A stretch of 64,000 nucleotides of DNA from an uncultured Cellvibrio sp. (GCA_937958105.1 CALFXJ010000038.1:62001-126000); one strand, 5' to 3'; counted from the first letter of the stretch, positions 33,675 to 47,400 are shown. Notes: generated by a model from the letters alone, not told the origin. A program made the numbers and translations.

Positions 33675-34574
33675 TTAGTCAGCTTGAGAGATGATCTCAA
33701 CCTGAACCTTTTCTCGCGCCTCTTGTGAAGCATTCTTAACAGCCTCGCGTAGCATTATCGGAGCCAAACGCTGGCGAATATCCCCGCTCACCTCAGCTAA
33801 AGATTTAGGAGGGGTTTTGACGAGATTGGTTACTCGTACCAGGTGTAATTGTCCATCAATATAAAAAACATTGGACGTATTGCCTTTATCAAGGGCATTA
33901 ACTTGCTGCTCTAAGACCTTATTCAACAGGCCTTCTGTGACCCTTGCCTTTTGATGCCTGAGCCCCCACCGCTCATCCCACTTTGCAGCAGAAGACGACC
34001 AGTTGGTGGTTTGTCTTATTTCTGGAATGCTCCCCAGCAGATCATCTCGCATAGCATCTGAAATATTGGCTGGCGCAACCAACATTTCATAATCACGGAT
34101 ATCTACCGAACCAAACTCCTCCGGGTGCTTCTCATAATATTCATTAATCATCTCGGGCGTGACGGGCGTTGGTGTTACATGAGCCTGAAGATATTCTTTT
34201 ACATACAGCTCTTCCTGATAAACTCGAGTCAGATTTGCAATTTTCTGAAGCTGATCTTCAGAAAGCTCCTGCAGAGCCAGCTGCTTCATAGCGCGACTCG
34301 CGATCAGGCTATCAAGTACTTTTTGACGGAGGCTTTCATCGAAATTGAACATGTCTGCCTGGCTGAACGTGCGCTCTATAGAGAATAGCAGGTCATCTTC
34401 AGTAATCTCTTCACCGTTAACCTTGGCCAGGACCAGAGAGGATTGGGCTGTATCCTGCCCCTCCTGCTTCTGGTCACAACCAGTCAACCCGATACTCAAG
34501 AAAATGAGCAGAGCTGATATTCGAGGCATAGTCACCCGAGAGACTTCGGTGGGGATTTTCCTGTACAACAACAT
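33675..34574 (-). CDS. Lipoprotein SurA/EpsD-like peptidyl-prolyl isomerase, degenerate catalytic part
   Basis: Putative periplasmic foldase of 299 aa. The lipobox IGLTGC is followed by a Gln-rich spacer and a SurA_N-like chaperone region (VNGEEITEDDLLFSIERTF, then ESLRQKVLDSLIASRAMKQL). The C-terminal third corresponds to a parvulin domain (YFDIR-like start, LRHQKARVTEGLLNKVLEQQ, HLVRVTNLVKTPPKSL) but lacks the clear parvulin motifs, so it may act only as a chaperone. AAAGGA 7 nt upstream supports the ATG at 34574; an inner ATG at 34529 would shorten the leader. It begins 3 nt after the preceding foldase gene and is followed by the 1,716-aa protein gene. It most likely assists folding of the giant exported proteins encoded around it. 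Confidence 0.82.
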   Translation of the reverse strand: MLLYRKIPTEVSRVTMPRISALLIFLSIGLTGCDQKQEGQDTAQSSLVLAKVNGEEITEDDLLFSIERTFSQADMFNFDESLRQKVLDSLIASRAMKQLALQELSEDQLQKIANLTRVYQEELYVKEYLQAHVTPTPVTPEMINEYYEKHPEEFGSVDIRDYEMLVAPANISDAMRDDLLGSIPEIRQTTNWSSSAAKWDERWGLRHQKARVTEGLLNKVLEQQVNALDKGNTSNVFYIDGQLHLVRVTNLVKTPPKSLAEVSGDIRQRLAPIMLREAVKNASQEAREKVQVEIISQAD

Positions 34575-34577
34575 AAA

Positions 34578-35393
34578 TTAATCCTTTCGGCTCACTTTGA
34601 TCGTTTTCAAAAGGCGTTCAGTCTCGACAATCTTGGTTTCGTTACGTAACTGATAACGAATATCACCTTCAACAGCATCCAAAGGACGCGTTACTTTTTG
34701 CGGGCCCTCTACTGCCTTAATCACATGAAAGCCAAAAGGGGTCAAAAATGGCTCAGATACATCACCGGGCTTCATGGAGAACAATCTTTCAGAAAACTCA
34801 GGATCAACAGACCCTTCGGCCAGCCATCCAAGATCTCCGCCCTTCTTTGCTGATACCGTATCTTCTGAATAAATTTTCGCTACATCTGTAAATTCTTCGC
34901 CTTTTTGAATGCGGCTGTAAGCCTCATGTGCTGTACTGAGTTTCGCCTGCCGCTCTGTTTCGCTCATTTTTGAATCGACGCGGACAAGTATGTGTGCAAC
35001 GTGCATCCGCTGAGTCTCATAATCAGCCATGTTATTAGTGTAAAAATTCCGCACAGCGTCATCGTCCACTGATTTTTTGAGATGCTCCTCAAAATAGCGT
35101 CCAATCAGCATTTGTCGACGAAACTCTTCCAGCTCGGCACCAATTAAGTCGGCATCAAGCTTTTCTGTCTTCTCTATTGCTGCCGCTAACGCAGCTCGCT
35201 GTACGTATTCGTCCAATGCTCTATCAACACGAGCCTTGTCTTGCTCGGGAACACGTTTGAATTTTAAATACGCATCAAACTCCGCTTGGGTGATATCGCG
35301 TCCATTTACGGTCGCAATAGTGCCTGAATCACTGCATCCTGACAGAGCCAGAAAAGCGCAAAAACATAATGTTGAAACTTTTACTGCATTCAT
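34578..35393 (-). CDS. Lipoprotein parvulin-type peptidyl-prolyl cis-trans isomerase
   Basis: Periplasmic foldase of 271 aa. A lipoprotein signal (FLALSGCSD) precedes a SurA_N-like region (VNGRDITQAEFDAYLKF) and a complete parvulin (Rotamase) domain at ~125-235. The domain shows HVAHILVRVDSKM, SEDTVSAKKGGDLGWLAEG and PFGFHVIKAVEG, the usual parvulin landmarks. AAGGTGA lies just before the ATG. It is 44 bp downstream of the giant gene and 3 bp upstream of a second foldase. Prolyl isomerases dedicated to one secreted giant are known from EpsD/PrsA-like settings. Here the position argues for a role with the >9,500-residue product. Confidence 0.92.
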   Translation of the reverse strand: MNAVKVSTLCFCAFLALSGCSDSGTIATVNGRDITQAEFDAYLKFKRVPEQDKARVDRALDEYVQRAALAAAIEKTEKLDADLIGAELEEFRRQMLIGRYFEEHLKKSVDDDAVRNFYTNNMADYETQRMHVAHILVRVDSKMSETERQAKLSTAHEAYSRIQKGEEFTDVAKIYSEDTVSAKKGGDLGWLAEGSVDPEFSERLFSMKPGDVSEPFLTPFGFHVIKAVEGPQKVTRPLDAVEGDIRYQLRNETKIVETERLLKTIKVSRKD

Positions 35394-35437
35394 GATTTAT
35401 CACCTTATTCAATCTGCATATCTAAATAAAAATACTG

Positions 35438-38400
35438 TTACCAACCGTAGCCATAACCGTAACCGCTGTCTGGTTCACTGCCCCACCAGTCACCGCCGCC
35501 GGAGCCATATCCACTGCCGTAACCACTACCTGAACATTCAAAGTCTGCATAATCGCTCATCTCTGGCACGTAGGCCTCTACAAAAAACTCACCGTTTTGG
35601 TCACTTAAGCTTCCAACCATCAGGTAATAAACTCCTCTGGGAAGAAGCGCAATAAATCCAAGGTCCTTTTCACACGTTTCTGGTGCAAGAGCGACGACAG
35701 CACCTGCTGCAGTACGGATCAAGACTTTCGGCTCAAAATCCTGACTGCTAACCCGAATAACGTAATAGTCATCGGTTGTGATTTCCAAAGGAACAATAAC
35801 GGCATCGGGAGCCATCAACTCTCGAATCGCAATGATGTCCGGATACATCCTTTCCTGCGGAACAGGAATGGGAACTGGCGCAGGTATAAGGCGGCGATAA
35901 TACCGCGTGCCATCGCCTAGCTCTCCATAATAGTTGCTTCCCCATCCCCACAGATTGTTCTGTGTATCCTTCATAAGGACATGGCTATATCGAGCTTTAA
36001 TCTTGATGGGTTTTACGTTCCCGAGCTTATCCAAGTTAACCAGGTCCGGTATTACACGGGAATAGGAATCTCCATCGCCTAGTTGACCCTCTCCATTACG
36101 CCCCCAACCCCATATACGAGACAGGTCATCGAGAATTAAGCTGAACCCATCACCTGCAGCAATCGCGACAATTTCAGCATCATCTAAGAAGCTGGTATCC
36201 ATCAAAGTAGGTAACGATCTTAAAGTTGTTGTTCCATCACCCAGCTCTCCGTAGTTATTGCTCCCCCAACTCCATAAACGACCAGCGCTATCCAAAGCAA
36301 GAGTGTGCGAAAGCCCGACGGATACATTACTCCAGCGATCAACCCCTAAAGCCATATTATCAATCAATGTTGGCACCAACCGATTTGTGCGAGAATTATC
36401 ACCTAATTGGCCATAATAGTTGTAACCCCAACCCCATAGTCGCCCCTGATCATCCAGCATCAGGTTGTGGTACGTTCCTGATGCTATGGCAACTGGTTTG
36501 GCATCGCCAAAAATGGACGATGGCAGTAAGTAGGGTTCTCGCAGTGCGACCGTTGTTGAATTTCCTAATTGCCCTTCATAGTTACGTCCCCAGACCCAAA
36601 TGCCATTGTCCTCATCCAGCGCGACACTGTGACCGTAACCAGCCGCAACGGAGACGATAGGCTTGTTATCGAATAGGGCAGCATCCAACAGGAAAGGAGT
36701 CCCGACTCTATATTCACCTACAACGCCCACTTGGCTGTAGTAATTATAGCCCCATGCCCTCACACGACCATCACTGGTTAAAAGCAGGTTATGCTGGCCC
36801 CCACTCACAACACTCAACACCTGAGTATTCGCAGGTAACGTCAAATTGAAAGGCAAAGGACGATCTTGAGGTATATAAGTTCCGTTACCTAACTGCCCGT
36901 CACCGTTCGCCCCCCAGCTCCACAGGCGGGATTTTTCGTCGCTTGCAATACTATAGTTTTGACCTACAGAGAATAGATAATGATCATCTCTTGGGCAGCG
37001 AATTGTGTGACGGTCAATTTGCTGTGACTGAGCATCCAGGATTTCTATAGTTCCCATTGCAGCCACCTCAAAACGGGAGCAACTGTAGTCGGTATCAATA
37101 GTTAGTTCGCAACCGCTGCAGAGGATTCTTTCAACACTCGATTCGCCATCAACAGTTACAGCACCGTTTCCAGTAAAACGTACGAAGTAATCTTCTTCGG
37201 ACGTATTGCGATGAATTATCTTTGCCGTGCCGTTTTCTTCCTTTTCTATGGCGATATGAATATTTGGCAGGCACCTCAGCTGGAAACTGGCGGATGCGAG
37301 TTCGATATTGTTCTGATCCACCAACTCAAAATACTGAGTTGTCAAACCGGATTCCACGCAAATTGCGGGGTCAACTTCCAGGGTTCCACCGACCTCCTTC
37401 GGTCCACTGATTACAAACTCGTCACCTATTGATGAAAAACGAACATATGAATTAGTGGAGGTAATGCGCTGGACATTAAAGTATTCATTCTTCGCAACAA
37501 TTCCTGTCAATCGTACGAAAGCATCCTGCCCAATTACAATGGATACCGGATCAGCCATTGCAGTTAATGAAAGTGAAGCCAGAGCATCCGCTTCTAACTC
37601 ATTAATATGGCCAATAAAGGTAGGGGCGGCTCGCCCTGTTGTTGTACCGTCTCCCAACTGGCCGTAGTAATTTGCACCCCATGCCCATAGGCCACCATCC
37701 TCATCTATGGCCAGCGCATAGTTATAACCTGCATATACTTCTATTATCTTTCTTCCACCAAAGAGAGCTGGGTCAACCAATCCCGGATAATCACGGTAAT
37801 ATTCAGTTCCACTACCTAATTGTCCTTCCCAGTTTGAACCCCATGACCAGAGTCGGCCATCATCATCAAGGATAATGCTGAAAGCAGAGCCAGCTGTGAT
37901 TGAAATGATTTTGTTGCCGGCTAACTGAGTCGTATCAACCAATCTCAGTGTGTGAAGCTCACCATTAGAACCGTCTTGCTCACTATCGCCCCACACCCAC
38001 AGACGCCCCAAATCATCAAGCAAAAGGCTGTGGAAAGCACCCGCGACAATGGCGTTAATTCTTTGGCCGGCAAGATTCGAAATATCGACTAGAGTTGGCT
38101 TACCGACGCTATCCTCACCTCCAATTCCAAGCTGCCCCAGATCATTGGCCCCCCAGGCCCAAAGCCTTCCTTCGACATCTACTGCCAGGCTGTGAGCATA
38201 CCCTGCTGCGACCGCTACAACAGCTGTATTATTAAAATAGGCCGCCTTGATAGGAGCAGGTATCCTGGCTTTAGGTTTTTCCGAACCGTTACGTCCCAGC
38301 TGACCATAATCATTGTTCCCCCAAGCCCAAACCTGACCCTGATCGTCGAGCAACAGGCTGTGCTGATAACCAGATTCAAGAGCCTTGTATTTTGCATCCG

Positions 38401-41400
38401 GAACCAATGTAGATTTAAAGATCTCTTTTTCAAGCCATAGATTTCCGGCGCTATCCAAGGCATAGGTAGCGTTGTTAGTAGCAGCTATGGACACCAGATC
38501 GTGCATACCATATCTGGCAGTGTTAACAAGATCGGGGCGAGTGTAGACATCGTCGTTAGGCTTTAACCCCCATGCCCAGAGTCGATTTAGATCGTCAAGA
38601 AAAACACTTCGATATTCATTTGTCTCCACCCGTTTTCTGGCTGGGGGACAGAATAGTTTTTTCTTGTAAACAACATGATTGTCACTATCAAGAACTTCGA
38701 TACTACCCAACTCGGTAATCATTTCTTTTGTAGGGCAACTGAAGTCCGTTAAGAAGCTGTTATGGCAACTGGGGCATAACTGCATCTCCGCCAACTGTGC
38801 CCCCGCGACCGTTACTCCTGGAGCTCCAATAAATCTAATTCGGTAGTCTTCACTGGATTCGTTAGTAACATCAATTTCAGCGCCATCATGTATGACTACC
38901 GATATATTGATAGATGGAGAACATTGAATACTGACGGTGTCAGAGGCCAGTGAACGACCAGTCATATCTATAAGCTCGACAGGAACTTTTTGTTCTCCCA
39001 CCGCTTTACATACTGAAGGATCTACCTCGATAAAATCTTCTTCTGCCCGCATTAACGGCCCGCCGACCACAAAACTCGTACCGGATTTGAGAAAAGTTAC
39101 AGACGTGTCACCCAGCAATATTTCATGCTTGTTAAAGAATGGGTTCGTTATGTTGACTTTTCCAACAGATACGGGGTGAGCTTCACCAACAGTGATCTGA
39201 GCATTACCTGCAAATAAAACTATATCCGCTAATGCAGCTCCGTCATCGAGCTTGCCCACAGGCTCCGGGATGTGAGAGCGGTAATCGGAGTTGCCTGTAC
39301 CAAGTTGTCCAGAGCCATTTCTACCAAAAGCCCAGAGATTATTGTTTTCATCTAGGGCCAAGACGTGCCCCCTCCCAGCGGCGACCGTTGATATTCTGGC
39401 CCGTGATGGGATTTTTACTGGTACCAGTTCATTGTATGATTCTCTAGCGAGCTGGCCATCGCCACTATATCCCCAGCCCCATAACCCACCAGAATTATCC
39501 ACAGCCAAACTATAAACTTCGCCCAAAGCTACTTGCGTTATTCTCCCCCCATCGAATTCTGGAATAATTACTTGAACAGGCTGCAGATTTTGCATCGTAG
39601 TTCCGGTGCCAAGCTGACCATATCCGTTGTAGCCCCACATCCATAAGCGGCCAAATTCATCCAAAGCTGCGCTGTGACTATCGCCCGCTGCTATGGCTAT
39701 AACTTTTGCCCCTTCCAGCATTGCCAGATCTATTTGAACAGGAACACTGGAGCTAACAGTCGTACCATTGCCCAGTTGACCAGATCCGTTGTAACCCCAA
39801 GCCCAAACACGCCGCTGACTGTCCAATGCCAGAGTATGTGAACTCCCAGTGACGACGGTTAACCACCGGTCACCCGCTTGCAATACAGAACTAATTAAGG
39901 CTGGAACAGGTTGATAATAGCTGTTTCCTGGTATCCCCAATTGACCATCTCCGTTGTAACCCCACGCCCAGATCTCACCTGACTCATCTATGACGAAGCT
40001 GTGGTTACCTCCCGCTGCAATAACCTCTATCTTTTTGCCGTTAAATTTATCTTTTGCTATAGGTTTAGGTAGCGAAGCACCATAACGTTGACCGTTGCCT
40101 AGCTGACCATCGGAGTTCATACCCCAAACCCAAACCTGCCCTTGTTCATCTAATGCCAAACTATGACTGTATCCAGAAGCAATGCTGAGCAAGCTGCGAT
40201 CAAGGAATGTTTTACGCTCGATAGAGATTGGTATGATGTGATAGTCATTACCACCTGTCACACCCAAGTCAAACTGGCGATTATCTCCCCAACCCCAGAG
40301 TTCATTCTCTTTATCTAATACAAAACTTTGATAACCGCCTGCGGCAATTCTCTGGATATCTTTCCGGGGACAGATCAGCTGTTGTCTGTCTATGACTACA
40401 CCTTGACCATTAATGATCTCGATGTTCCCAAACAACAAATTGGAGGAATAGTCTGGACATGTAAAAGTCGATGGAATAACAACTTCACAGCCACGGCATA
40501 AATTGTATTGCAGCGGTATCGGTGAACCTTGGTCACTTTCAAATTCAAAACTCCAAACGATTGCATCAGCCTCATCGTTGTAGAACGCAAAGTATGGGCT
40601 TGTATACTGCTCCAAACCAAATGACCAGGATGTGGCACCATCTATCTCCTGCACAACAATAGCATCTTCTGAAGATACATTAATGACGGTCGCGCTTGAT
40701 GCTTGTTGGATCGTCAAATTAAACTTCAGGTTCTTTATGTCAGGCTGATCCAGCACTACCCGCAACCCATTACCGCCTATTGCAAATGCCAGTTCAGAGA
40801 TAGCTATAGCGCCTTTCGGAGTATCGATAACACGTTGAGAGATTTGCGTGTCCCCACGACCATTGCCCCAGTATCCAGCAATTGTCCCCGTGTTAGGAAA
40901 CTCCGGAAAATGACCACCTCCGTTGTCCGTATATGTGTTCCACATAGAAATAGATGAGTGATTTAGTGCAACAGGTGAATAGCGAACCACATAATCGTCG
41001 TTAAAATTATTTTTAACTTTGACTTCCGCTTCACCAGTCATTGATTGCTGAACACGCACCTCAACATCTGGTAAACAATTGATAGAAACGGCTAGCTCTG
41101 CCAGTTCATTACCCTGCTCATCCCCTAAAGTAAATGAATAGGGAAACAGTCCTATCTCTGAGCAGATTGAAGAATCCACCATTAAAGTCTCTGATACAGT
41201 CATTTCGGCAGGAACAATTACATCTTTTTTGCCAAAGGTGAAACCAAACAGGCTGTTACTGGCAAATACAGATGGATCGCTAAAGTACGCCCCACCTGCG
41301 AAGGTCACATTCGCAACAGAAATAGAGCGATTCTCGCCGATGCGAACCGGAATAACGTCTGATACCTGTTCGATGTCCACGCTTACTTCGTTCGAATAGA

Positions 41401-44400
41401 TATTCCCTATGTTTATGAGGCTGTCGCTATCCACGTAAGATCCATCACCGAGTTGCCCCCAGCTGTTGTCCCCCCAACCCCAGACATTGCCTGCACTGTC
41501 TAATATTAAACTGAATCCGAGATCACCAGCTGAAAAGCTAACCACCTCTGCATCGCCCATTGGAGTTAAGTCTACCCTTTCTATATCACCGTAAGAGCCG
41601 TCAGCGTAGGAGTTCACTACCCACAATTGATTGGTATCGTCCAGGATTAATTGATGATGTACTCCAGCATCAATATCTACAACGGATGCTGAACCTAATG
41701 GAGAGAGGTCAACCTTCTCGGGACTCTCATACATTCCCATTCGCCAGAGATGACTATGTGTATCTAATATAAAAGCCCTGCTCGGGTTAGCTGAGGAAAC
41801 CTCAACTTTTTTAATCTTGGCAGCGCCTAAAAAGCCCGTATTCAGCTTCGTTGGAAGATTACTTTGTCCCCACCATAAAATCACATCCTGTCCATAGGCA
41901 AAATTGTACGCGTACGCATAGCGATCACCGCCGCTATTTGTGGCAACAGCTTCAACAAACTGATTCGTTCCTAACAACACAGGATCTCTAGATGAGACAA
42001 ATCCTATCTTGGAAGAGCCTAAGCCCCCCGTCTCATTTTGCCCCCAACCCCATATGCGTCCTTGATCATCAGCTAAAATGTTGACGTATTCTCCGGCGGA
42101 GATGGCAACCACTTTGGCAGAGTCAAGGCCAGTGGTGTCAACTAACACTGGAGATTTTCCGCTATATCGATCAAAAGGACCACCCCAGGTCCATACCCTG
42201 TTCTCGCTATCCAGTATCAACAAGCCCGAGGTACTGCCAGACATCTCAACAATTGATGCTCCACCCAGGAACTCAGTTGGCATAAGCTGCGGGCGGCCAT
42301 CCGTATCGGGCATTTCCCACTCAGAGGTGTTACCCCAATGCCAAAGCCTACCCTCGTGCAATAACGCACCGTAATCACGCCCCGTAACTATCAGAGTCTT
42401 TTGCGGAGCAACTACTTCTTCAGTAACAGTTAGCGTTACGGATTTTGCTATATTTTTTTCGATAAAAATGACTGTCAGCTCAGCCTCACCCACGGCGAGG
42501 GCTGTGTAGTCACCATCATAATTAACTGATGCAACCGACATATCGCTCGTACGGAACTCGAACAGCCCCGTGTCTGCCTTGATATGTACACCCTCATATA
42601 TCAAGCCTTCGTATTCGAATTTTGCGAAAACATTCAGTTTGAATGTAGGAACATCCACTCCCAGACGATGGGTGATCTGATTCGGTGTAATACTTATATC
42701 GGTGATGTAGTAAGGATCTACCTCTGCTTGCAAATCGCTTGTAGGATCAGATTCAGAAATAACTTCGACATAATCAGGTACACCGTCGCCATCCGTATCA
42801 GGATTATTCGGATTGGTGTAATGAATGTAGATCTCATCATAATCACTAAGCCCATCACCATCGCTATCACTATCAGTCAAGCTGGTTCCAGCAGTCACTT
42901 CTTCGAGATTGCTTAAGCCGTCTCCGTCGAGGTCGTCTTCACCGTCAGGTATTCCGTTGCCGTCGGAATCAGGATTGGTGGGATCAAGTCCGACCGCAAT
43001 TTCCAACTCATTCGTCAGGCCATCGCCATCGAAGTCGCCACCCACCTGTAAAACACGCAAGCTGATTTCGTTAGCCAGAGTGAGTGCTTTATTGGCATAC
43101 ATACCGGAGACAGTAACACGAACGATCTGCCCGTCAGGATATTCACCCTCCGGGTAAACAGGGACAGCGACTGTTGGATTATTCCAGTTAAAAGCAACTG
43201 GACTTGCTGCCACACCCTCAGGTGCAATTCTCACAAAGCCGCTGGTAATTGTTGAAATGTTTATGTTCTCTGCCGTCGCAACAGCTAACGGATAGGAGCT
43301 TCCTTCAAGAGCGTAGTTTCGCTGTGGAATATCAAGGCGTGCTTCTGGAGCGCAGACAGAGATGCTTTGTGCAAGAACTTCGTCGTTTGCTGCAACGCCG
43401 CGTAATAGCGAGTTGTGTGAGCTGACCTCATAACAACGGGCAAGCGCTAAAGGTTGCAGAGGTACAAAGGTGATCTTTTGACCATCAAGCGTGAACTCAC
43501 CTTCTACCGGGTCATCCTCCAGCGTGATCCGTAGAGGCAGCTCATTACCAATATTGTTCACCGGCTCACTGTAACTGAAGTGAAGCGGATTGATCAGGCT
43601 GTCTACAACCGGTTGAACAATGCTTTGCTCAATTGCTGGGTAAGGCTTGAGGAAGTCAAGCGAGAGCACAGCGTATTTGGCCAACCCTGGCAACTGAGGA
43701 AGCGTTGTATTTCCGGTGATATCAACCTGTTCAGTAACCTCCGTAGTCACCTGGAAAGTGCCATAACCCTGCTTTAGAGCAATGTCTGCGGTTTGCGCAA
43801 TATTATTGATGACAGCTGAGCCATTAACTGTGGCGCTCAACTGCAAATCAGCATGCGAAGAACTGCCCTGCGAATCAATTTCATAAATACGGTTGTAGTA
43901 TTTATCCACCAATGTTGCAGCAACAGTGACTTGCTCGCCAACCTCAAGACGGTTGATATCGCCCAGCGGCAAGTTAGTTCTGGATTCTTCGACGAAGTTG
44001 ATCATGAATGCGTCGCCGGCAACAACCTCCACCAACAGGTTATCGGAGGCAATCATTCGACCATCGCCGTTGACATCATAGTAAGTCGTCAACTGGTCAT
44101 CTATCGTTTTCAAATCTGCAAGATAGCTACCCGCTGTAGTGCTAGCCACTATCGGCACTTGTGCTTCCCCAAAGTGCAGACGGATTTCGGCCATCTCTCC
44201 ACCACTAGACAGCGGGGCGGAATTAACACCGTTAGCAAAGCCGAAGTGGAAGCCGGCATAAGGTAGAGCAATATTGACTACTGTATGTGAATCCTGTTGT
44301 GTCCAGTTACCGCCCTCATCGTAGCTTCGAATATTCAGAGTAAAGACATCGCCGGCTTTTACGCGCTCGATATGGTTGATGTGAATATCTTTGGTCTCAC

Positions 44401-47400
44401 CCGCGATAACACGGATCCCAATCGCAGTATTGATAGCCTCGTTCCCTACGAGCTCGACGCTCACTTTATAGCGGCCGGCTTTTAGCGCGGAATTGAGATT
44501 TATTCGAGCCAGGCCGTAACCGTCAGCCTGAGTTTCGCCCAACCCCTGAATCGGCGCCGGAGCCTGATCCGCAGCGGTTATTTCCTGCAGTTTCCAGCGC
44601 ACTGTCTGATAAGGTACACGCCGGTTGGTCTTATCTACAACTTCAATCTGATAACCCACCGAGTCACCCACAGTGACGTAAGCAAGATTCAGGTTTACAT
44701 CCTGATCACTGTGGAAGAAACGAAGCGCATTAGGTTTGTGCGTTAAAGCAACAGAGTGCTCTACCGTTTCACTGGCCTGACCTAGGTGATCCGTCAGGCG
44801 AACACGGAAGCGATAAGTATTATCTGCAAGATCGCTATTTGGCATAGCGATAGTGCGACGGAGCTCCTGTGTCAGCTGCGAGTGCTTCACACGGGTTTCT
44901 TTGGCTGTTGCAGGATTGGTTTCAATAAAGGATACCAACACAGGATCATTGCCATCATTAGCAGATCTAAATCCGCTTATGCGAACCGGGATCGATGTAC
45001 CGTAAAAAGCAGTCTCCGGATACGTAATGGACAAACGGTTAGCATCTGGCACCTGGTCTGTTGTCACCGTTACAGACAACTGTTCTTCAGTTTGCTGCCC
45101 AAGGTCGTCTGTTACTCGCAGGCTTATCTGCTCAACGGTGTCCTCCTGAAGACGTTCAGTACGACGATCACGAACTGTTACGCTCGTCAGATTCACCTTC
45201 GAAGATGGCTTGTTAAATGCCACATTCTGAGTGTGCCCATTCCAGATCAATTCGATTTTTTCAATCGCAACCTGATCCTGTACACCAAGATTAACAACAA
45301 AGCCTCCCTGTTCGATCACAGGGTTAGGTGAGAATCCGAACGCGAGAATATCTGGAGCGGCATCCTCTACAACATTATAAATCTCAGTAAATTCGTAACG
45401 ATTTCCAGCTCTGTCTCGAACTTCCAAGACATATTCCAGCGACTCATCTTTCTGAGCGCCTTTTTCGTTAACGGTGAAGCTGCCGTCTTCAAATTGCGCA
45501 GCGATGATCAAGCCGTTGCGACGCAGGATGGCTGATTCGACACCACTTTCAGTATCTTCGACCTCTATATTTATTTGATACGGATGTCTCTCAATAATCT
45601 GATTACCAGGCAGCACAGACCCCCGCAGTTCAAAACTGCGAACCACCGGAGGCTGGTCATCCTGAAGACGTGTAAATTGCAGCGGCGAAGACTCAGTTAG
45701 GTTACCGAAGGCATCAACGGCGCGAACCTTTAAGTACTTACCGCTATCTTCAACATTATATGCCCGATAAATGACGAACTCAGGTCCATAATGCTTACCA
45801 ATAATTTTATATGGGCCTTCTAGAGCATCTGCTTCGTAATACTCAACCTGATGTATAGGTTGTGAACTGTTCTTAACTTCGGCGCGCAGCTCCAGAGGCT
45901 TAGGAACGTAGGTCGGAACACCTGGCTGTGGGTGCACAATCACCACACTAAATGGATTACCGGGTAAATCTTCACCTTGTAAAGCCACTTTACGGGCACT
46001 GGAACGCAAGACCTGCCCCGTGAAAGTTTCAACTTCTACCGTCAGATTGAATGGCTGTCCATTTCGCAGATTCGGCGGAACCAGCGCATAAAGGTAAAAG
46101 GGGAATTGAGCAGTTCCACCGAGAAGAATGTCATTAGCATAGAAACGAACACTATTAATATTCTTAGTATCGGACAGGGTGAGATGCATGATATCCCCCT
46201 GAACAAATACAGTTCCTATTGCTGGCGAAGCTAACGCAGGATTTACAGAGCGAGCCTGTCCGTTCAAATCAATGATTTGCAGACCACTATCGCCCAGCCC
46301 AACAGCAAGATAACCATGATCCTCTGCCAGGTCTGTAACCAGCTGATCAAATGATAAGCGAATAGAGTCAATAATTGTCCACGAAGCCGCATCTATTACA
46401 CGCACCTCACTGGAAGTTGAGGTTCGATGCGCGACCCATAGGTTACTGTTTGCATAGTGCAATGCATTAATCGCAGCAGATTCAGGAAGCTCGATAACGG
46501 AATCGACATAGGTATTTAAGTCGAGACGATGAACCGACGTACCGATATTGAAATAAATATGGTCGCCGGAAGTCTGCAGGTTCTCAATATTGTCGCTCGC
46601 ACCGTCGATAATGCTTTCGATCACGACCGCGTAGGAGTTGAGCGGCAGCTCACCAGGCAATACGCGATACAGACGCCGGTTGTTAGTACTTGCATAGATC
46701 ACATCACCAAACGCTGCAAGGCTGATTATGGCTTCACCCTGAGGTAAAGAAAGAGTACCAGTAACCTTGAGATTATCTTTCTTAGCAAGGTGTATAAAGT
46801 TGCTTTCACTGGCGACAACATGGGTGTTTGTTACAGCCAGATCCTGCACCGCAACATTATTGAAAACCAATGAGGTTTTGGGTGATGAGTATTCGTCAAG
46901 ATCAAAAGTATCAATAGCTACTACCTGACGCTTTTCTGCATGAGCAAGATAGGCTTTTTCCTCATCAAACAAGACTCGATCTACAGCAAGAGACCATCCT
47001 TTTTCCGGATAGATTTTAGAGTTCCAGCCACTACCCTCTTTTCCAAGATAGATCGCGCCATAATGACTTGCTGCTGCTAATACCTGACCGTTGGTAATGG
47101 CCACGTCTACCACATGTCCCCGTGGATTATCGCTGGCGTATACAGTTACCGGTTCGCCGGACTGCTGTTGAATCCCAATAACACTACCTGAGGCATCACC
47201 CAGCCATAACGCGCCGTTAAAGAGTTGCGCCTGTGAAATATGACCCTGAATGTCACGCTGATAGTTTCCAGCCTGCTGTACATGATATGGATTGGTAACA
47301 TCGAACAACTGAATGCCGCCATTTTCCGAAAGCCCAACCAAATAGCGTCCCATGGAGATCATACGCACAGTCCCAGTATTCACTTCACCGTGATATAGAA

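Noticed and set aside
38745..38800. CXXCH-like motif (CPSCH) in the giant protein as a heme site
   Set aside because: The equivalent position in the two sister domains is CSGCE and CRGCE, so the His is not conserved and a structural disulfide fits better.
35870..42405. CRISPR-like or simple tandem DNA repeats in the RCC1 region
   Set aside because: The periodicity is at protein level (about 50 residues) with strongly diverged DNA, and there are no identical direct repeats with spacers.
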